A stretch of 64,000 nt of DNA from Francisellaceae bacterium (GTDB taxonomy: Bacteria; Pseudomonadota; Gammaproteobacteria; UBA6186; Azoamicaceae), in NCBI GenBank assembly GCA_018703155.1, contig JABJGS010000039.1, positions 18,688-82,687 of the forward strand, written 5' to 3'. A program made the position numbers and the translations under genes. The notes below the pieces were generated by a model. The model made no database searches, was not told the DNA's origin, and worked only from the letters and a program-made list of their open reading frames with translations. Positions 59,552-64,000 of this stretch are shown here, in pieces; the stretch's first letter is position 1, and each line of letters starts with the position of its first letter.

Positions 59552-60262
59552 TTAGATAGTCTCAATAGATATATGGTCATTTTCAATGCAGATCATAGCT
59601 GCTTTTTTCCAGAGTATCTTTTCTATTTCCTCACTAGGCATATACAATCCTGCTATGGATATTAATTCTGCTTCTAAACTTGAACAAAATATTCTAGCTT
59701 GCTTATTACCATTCATACCGGCGATAGCTTTGCCTTTTAGTGATCCATAAATATGGATATTACCATCTGCTACAACTTCAGCTCCATGACCAACAGATGA
59801 GCATATCGTTAAATCACCATGTGTCTGTACAACTTGTTGTCCTGAACGTATAGGAGCTAGAAAAAGTTTACTATTATTTTTATTATCTTGCTCAGTTGTT
59901 TCAAGAATAGTTTTCTTAGTTTGAGTGGAGCTTGGCCCTAAAACAGCAAGATTTGCATTTTCAGCATGAATTCTATAATGTAAGTTGGCATTTTTAACTC
60001 CTATTGGAAGTAATCCTAGTGCTAATAAATGTTTTTTTAATTCATTGAAGTCGATAAACTTATTTGATTCATGTAAAGAACTAAGGTCAATAACAATCGG
60101 GCCATTTTGGAAGAAATTAGGTGCCAATTTAATTTTATCAGAAAGTTGATTCGCTATTTCTTTTATGTTGTTATCTAACAAAATAAGAGTAGTTATATTG
60201 TATGAGCATGCTTTAAGTTTAAAAGCTTGCTGTTCTTTTGTTAGAGTATTATCCATCTTCAT
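59552..60262 (-). CDS. minC: Septum site-determining protein MinC
   Basis: About 236 residues; ATG at 60262 or 60256 are both possible. The N-terminal FtsZ-inhibiting domain is variable (FKLKACSYNITTLIL). The C-terminal beta-helix domain is clear: IRSGQQVVQTHGDLTICSSVGHGAEVV, IHIYGSLKGKAIAGMNG and IFCSSLEAELISIAGLY. With MinD it blocks FtsZ ring formation at cell poles. Divergent from glpK across about 76 bases. Confidence 0.95.
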   Translation of the reverse strand: MKMDNTLTKEQQAFKLKACSYNITTLILLDNNIKEIANQLSDKIKLAPNFFQNGPIVIDLSSLHESNKFIDFNELKKHLLALGLLPIGVKNANLHYRIHAENANLAVLGPSSTQTKKTILETTEQDNKNNSKLFLAPIRSGQQVVQTHGDLTICSSVGHGAEVVADGNIHIYGSLKGKAIAGMNGNKQARIFCSSLEAELISIAGLYMPSEEIEKILWKKAAMICIENDHISIETI

Positions 60263-60338
60263 CGCGCACCATATGACTTCACTATAGCTTAACATTGATG
60301 TGGATGTTTATGGTAGTTGTCGGTATCAGGGAAAGGTT

Positions 60339-61844
60339 ATGTCAAAATACATTGTAGTAGTAGATCAGGGAACGACCAGTACAAGGGTAATTATTTTTGA
60401 TAAAAAATATAATGAAATACTTAATTGCAGGCGTGCCTTAAAGCAGAGTTATCCTAAAAATGGATGGGTTGAGCATAATCCTGATGAGATTATTTATGAC
60501 ATTATAGATATGTTTCAGGAAGTGGCTGAGAAAATATCACTTAAAGAAATTATTGGTATATCTATTACTAACCAGCGTGAAACGACAGTTCTTTGGGATA
60601 AGCTTACTGGTGAGCCTGTATATCCGGCAATAGTTTGGCAAGATAGGCGTACTCAAGGTTATTGTTTAGCTATGTCTAATGACCATGTTAATTCAATTAT
60701 ACAGCGTAAAACAGGACTATTATTAGATCCATACTTTTGTGCTACTAAAATAAATTGGATTTTAAATAATGTTAGTGGGTTGAAGCAAAGACTCACTAAT
60801 GGGAACTTGCTATTTGGTACCATTGACACCTATTTAATATGGAAGCTTACAGGAGGTGCCAGTCACGTAACTGACGTTACAAATGCTTCAAGAACACTCC
60901 TCTTTAACATAAATAGTGCGATGTGGGATGGAGAGCTTTTAGATATGTTCAAAATACCAACGTCGATATTACCAAAAGTATTGAGTAATGATGAGCCAAT
61001 TGGTAATACCGACAAAAATGTTTTAGGAGAAAGTATTCCAATTATAGCATGTATCGGAGATCAGCAATCTGCTGCAATTGGTCAAGGTTGTATTAATAAA
61101 GGTGATGTGAAATGTACTTTAGGTACTGGTAGTTTTTTAGTTCTGAACACAGGCAAAAATATTACTCTTTCAAGACAAAACTTGATTTCAACAATAGCTT
61201 ATAAAATTAATAACGAAATATTCTATGCCATAGAAGGCAGTGTTTTTATGGCAGGTGCAATAGTTCAGTGGTTAAGAGATAAATTAGAGTTATTGGATAG
61301 TTCAAAAGAAAGTGAAGCATTAGCAAGATCTATTAATGGTAATAGCGGTGTTTATATGGTTCCTGCCTTTACAGGTTTAGGGGCACCCTATTGGCTTCCA
61401 TCAGCCAAAGCTAGTATTTTAGGAATGACTCGTGACACGGGTAAAGCTCAAATAGTGAGAGCTGGACTTGAAGCTGTTGCATATCAAATAAATGACATAG
61501 TGAAATTAATGCAGCTTGATTTTAAGCTAAACCTATCTGAAATAAAAGTGGATGGAGGTATGGCTGCAAATAGTTGGTTATTACAATTTATGGCAGACAT
61601 ATTAAATGCCAATATTGATAGAGCATGTTTTACTGAAGCCACCGCATATGGAGCATTATTTTTGGGTGCAGTTAATTGTGGGTGGGAACCAAATTTAGAA
61701 ATTGCTATAAGCAAAAGAACAAGTATGAAAACATATAAGCCCATAATGGAACATGAGCATAGACAAAAACTTATTTGCCAGTGGGATAATGCAGTTGAGA
61801 GCACTATTTTACACAGTAATGAAGCAACAGTAGAGTTAGTTTAA
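60339..61844 (+). CDS. glpK: Glycerol kinase
   Basis: About 501 residues from the ATG at 60339 (MSKYIVVVDQGTTSTRV), with AAAGG before it. An in-frame start at 60300 falls within the minC promoter. FGGY kinase signatures are WNGELLD-like (MWDGELLDMFKIP), TLGTGSFLVLNTG, SVFMAGAIVQWLRD, GLGAPYWLPSAKASILGMTR and VDGGMAANSWLLQFMADIL. It phosphorylates glycerol to glycerol-3-phosphate. No glpF or glpD lies nearby. Confidence 0.96.
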   Translation: MSKYIVVVDQGTTSTRVIIFDKKYNEILNCRRALKQSYPKNGWVEHNPDEIIYDIIDMFQEVAEKISLKEIIGISITNQRETTVLWDKLTGEPVYPAIVWQDRRTQGYCLAMSNDHVNSIIQRKTGLLLDPYFCATKINWILNNVSGLKQRLTNGNLLFGTIDTYLIWKLTGGASHVTDVTNASRTLLFNINSAMWDGELLDMFKIPTSILPKVLSNDEPIGNTDKNVLGESIPIIACIGDQQSAAIGQGCINKGDVKCTLGTGSFLVLNTGKNITLSRQNLISTIAYKINNEIFYAIEGSVFMAGAIVQWLRDKLELLDSSKESEALARSINGNSGVYMVPAFTGLGAPYWLPSAKASILGMTRDTGKAQIVRAGLEAVAYQINDIVKLMQLDFKLNLSEIKVDGGMAANSWLLQFMADILNANIDRACFTEATAYGALFLGAVNCGWEPNLEIAISKRTSMKTYKPIMEHEHRQKLICQWDNAVESTILHSNEATVELV

Positions 61845-62454
61845 GTCTGAAGTCTAATATCTTTACGTATTTGTTATATTTCATAATTATTAATTTGTAT
61901 TCCCATCGTTCAAGAAAATCAATAAGAGCATTATGCTCTTTAGAGACATATGTTCATTTTGTTTTGTTTTGAAATTACATCTGGAAATGACTAATCTTTG
62001 CCCACTCGTATTGGGGGCATCTCTATAAAGTTAAGTATCTTAACATTCATCGTATAAAACATGCTTTAGGTATAAGTATGATTTCTTTCTTGTAAATAAT
62101 TTCTATTGAAGGTGATAGCTTGCATGTCTAGGTGGGAAGACGATATTTATAGATGATTGTTTATAAGATTGCATATTAATTTAAAGAATTTTTTGAGTGT
62201 GGAAACACCTTATGTTGAGGGGGGGCATCTTATTTTCGTGGGTGAATTTAATGGTTTAACTTATTATATATAGAATATATTATATGAATTTTCATAAAAT
62301 ATGTTGGCTGCTAGGTATAAAACTTATTAGTTAGAGGTAGATATAACTTTTTATTGTTGCGTTTGATTTCTGAGTTCATTTTAGTATCAAGTCTTGAAGC
62401 TAGAGTCATATTTTGAGAGACTGCATCATTCTCGAGAAGTTTAAGGTTAATTAA
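61845..62454. other. Gene-free spacer
   Basis: 610 bases between glpK and the outer-membrane gene. A stem at 61924-61940 is the only structure noted. No ORF with a ribosome site or RNA gene was recognised. Confidence 0.5.
61924..61940 (+). terminator. Terminator-like stem after glpK
   Basis: AAGAGCA-TTA-TGCTCTT is a perfect 7-bp stem 80 bases after the glpK stop, followed by only a weak T tract. Confidence 0.5.
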
Positions 62455-63174
62455 ATGCATAATTATAAAAGCTTTGCTGCCAATGCAGCAATCATTCTTT
62501 CTGTTGGTTTTTGTTCAAGTGTTTTTGCGAATACAAATGAAGATATATATGTTGGGGCTGGTATTGGTAAGTCAACTTCGGTAATGAAGAAACATTATGG
62601 AGATAACGCTTTTTATAAATCACGAGTATCTTATAATTTATTTGCTGGATATAATATTGACGAATCATATTTTGGTGAATTTAATTATGAGTTTACAACA
62701 ACAAAAAATCGTATTAATACCATTGGTGCTGGCGACTATATGCCAGGTTCTATACTTGTCGGTGCAGGTGAATTCAATACTCTAAAGACTACTGTAAAGT
62801 TGCAACATCCAACGATTTTTGCTGGTTATAAATATTCCATTTCACCACAAGTTGAAATGTCTCTGGCTGCAGGTCTTGCATTAAGTAGAGTAAAAGCTAC
62901 ATATCAGATTATCGATGATGATTTTCCTGGTTTACCTACACAAGCAAATATTGATGAGTCTCGTAGAACGTTTAAAAAGAGTAAGTTGACTCCGGCAATA
63001 CGTCTTGCTGGCAAATATGATTTTGATGATAATTTTTCTGCACGGATCACAGGGACATGGAGAAATTTATCTGGTATAAAACCAAAATCTCCAGAAAGTA
63101 TTCCAGGAAGCAATACACAGATTAAGTTGAAAAACACTCTTACTTTTGGTGTTGGCTTCGCATATTCTATTTAG
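62455..63174 (+). CDS. Outer-membrane beta-barrel protein (OmpA/porin-like surface antigen)
   Basis: 239 residues. A signal peptide (SFAANAAIILSVGFCSSVFA, cleavage near 25) is followed by alternating strands: DIYVGAGIGKS, YNLFAGYNIDESYFGEFNYEF, PTIFAGYKYSISPQVEMSLAAGLAL. It ends VGFAYSI with a C-terminal hydrophobic barrel signal. This fits the small 8-stranded barrel family used as surface antigens by many host-associated bacteria. No enzymatic motif is seen. It is probably displayed in the outer membrane. Confidence 0.85.
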   Translation: MHNYKSFAANAAIILSVGFCSSVFANTNEDIYVGAGIGKSTSVMKKHYGDNAFYKSRVSYNLFAGYNIDESYFGEFNYEFTTTKNRINTIGAGDYMPGSILVGAGEFNTLKTTVKLQHPTIFAGYKYSISPQVEMSLAAGLALSRVKATYQIIDDDFPGLPTQANIDESRRTFKKSKLTPAIRLAGKYDFDDNFSARITGTWRNLSGIKPKSPESIPGSNTQIKLKNTLTFGVGFAYSI

Positions 63175-63292
63175 TAAATATGAAGAAATTATAGCCAGTA
63201 AATATGTTATTCATGTTGGCTTAAAATGAGGATATGAATAAGGTACAACTTTACTTATGAAATATAATGCCTGCACTTATTCCTTTATGAAT

Positions 63293-63308
63293 GTGAGGTA
63301 TGCCTCAC
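63293..63308 (+). promoter_or_regulatory. Palindrome upstream of the repeat-protein gene
   Basis: GTGAGG-TATG-CCTCAC is a perfect 6-bp inverted repeat with a 4-base spacer, 100 bases before the start of the repeat protein. TATGCCTCACG is also present upstream of the intact ankyrin-like gene (30932-30942). Confidence 0.45.
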
Positions 63309-63407
63309 GCTTATCTCAGGGGATAATGAAATCTGGTAACTATTAACCAATAAACTTAGGTGAAAAATTTCACACTGATTATCTAATAATTATTTGGGAG
63401 AATTAAT

Positions 63408-64000
63408 ATGCCTTCACTTAGTACTAATGAATTAGATTTACGTTTAGTATTACCGCCACGCAACATTGATGATGTTGTAGCTAATTATAGAGAGATGGCT
63501 GATGAGGGTGGTGAAACGGCAAATGAGAAAAAAGAAAGAATTCGAGGATATATACTGAGAAATGATGGTGTATGCAGTGATGTTCAGTCTTTTTTAAACA
63601 TGGTTTCTGATGAACATGGAATTGTTGAGTTGTCCATAATGGCCAATGATGCATTTGCAGCATCCTCAATGTTAGCAGCGTTATCATTATGTAGGGATGT
63701 AGATGGAGCAGTAGATACATCTTTGGTAGCCAATCCTAATTCTAATGCTGCAATCCTTGCAATAATTGCAGGACGTACAGCAACTGCAGCAGATTTAGTG
63801 ACAATTTTAGCTCATGCAAATCATGATGCAGTGGTAGATACAGCAGTTATTGCTAATGCATTAACTGATGCCGCAACCCTTGCATTAATTGCAGCACGTA
63901 CAGCAACTGCAGCAGATTTGGTGACAATTTCAGCTCATGCAAATCATGATGCAGCGGTAGATACAGCAGTTATTGCTAATGCATTAACTGATGCCGCAAC
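63408..64000 (+). CDS. Alanine-rich tandem-repeat protein, 5' part
   Basis: ATG at 63408 with GGGAG 6 bases upstream; the frame is open to the window end (197 codons). The first 110 residues are non-repetitive (MPSLSTNELDLRLVLPPRN, then a helical part). A repeat of 41 residues (123 bases) then starts at 63747 and again at 63870 and 63993. Its core is ATLALIAARTATAADLVTIS followed by AHANHDAAVDTAVIANALTD. Each unit is predicted as short helices. The full protein is probably much longer. No signal peptide is visible, and I cannot name the family. Confidence 0.78.
   Translation, partial: MPSLSTNELDLRLVLPPRNIDDVVANYREMADEGGETANEKKERIRGYILRNDGVCSDVQSFLNMVSDEHGIVELSIMANDAFAASSMLAALSLCRDVDGAVDTSLVANPNSNAAILAIIAGRTATAADLVTILAHANHDAVVDTAVIANALTDAATLALIAARTATAADLVTISAHANHDAAVDTAVIANALTDAA
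63747..64000 (+). repeat. 123-bp coding tandem repeat (41 aa unit)
   Basis: Two full units (63747-63869, 63870-63992) and the first bases of a third run past the window edge. The units are nearly identical at the DNA level, differing at only a few bases, which indicates recent expansion. Confidence 0.92.

Overview
The window looks like the chromosome of an AT-rich gammaproteobacterium. The housekeeping block follows the order known from Pseudomonas and Escherichia: ssrA, smpB, ratA/rnfH, bamE, fur, recN, nadK, grpE, dnaK, dnaJ, dapB // carA, carB, greA, rlmE, ftsH, folP, glmM, tpiA, secG, tRNA-Leu. The tmRNA tag (ANDKNYALAA) is nearly the E. coli one. Ankyrin-like proteins, an orphan VgrG, repeat proteins, several decaying genes and low GC suggest a host-associated, probably intracellular lineage (a Legionellales-like lifestyle). 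This placement is inferred from gene content only.

Layout. 1-8752 is a leucine-degradation (liu/mcc) locus on the minus strand: acyl-CoA dehydrogenase, thiolase, carboxyltransferase and enoyl-CoA hydratase. It is separated from the biotin-carboxylase gene by an inserted pair, a VgrG-like gene and an unknown gene. A divergent 3-hydroxyacyl-CoA dehydrogenase lies on the other side. 8753-10099 holds a small ankyrin-like ORF, an unknown gene and a DUF6172 gene. 10100-20149 is the conserved block from tmRNA to dapB, with a heat-shock-type promoter in front of grpE. 20150-39044 is an accessory island splitting dapB from carA. It carries an ankyrin protein, unknown genes, two Na+/alanine symporters, three Bcr/CflA-type efflux genes (one dead), an APH(6)-like kinase, a tandem pair of large ankyrin-like paralogues (one broken), a dead GNAT and a dead DUF418 gene, plus three short tandem repeats. 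39045-50259 is the second half of the core block. 50309-52308 holds an unknown 479-aa protein and an orphan type IV pilin. 52645-58371 carries an NhaC-type antiporter, a hydrolase plus acyl-CoA ligase pair, a Dps-like ferritin and a PLP-dependent dehydratase. 58423-61844 is minCDE and a divergent glpK. 62455-64000 has an outer-membrane barrel protein and the start of an alanine-rich protein built of 41-residue repeats that runs off the window.

The core genes form tight operons: liu genes, grpE-dnaK-dnaJ-dapB, carA through secG, and minC-minD-minE. The accessory parts are loosely packed, and at least four genes there are broken, mostly by in-frame stop codons. No integrase, transposase, CRISPR array or rRNA was seen. 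The most interesting material is the VgrG module inside the liu locus, the paired ankyrin-like genes with a conserved upstream direct-repeat element, and the repeat protein at the right edge.
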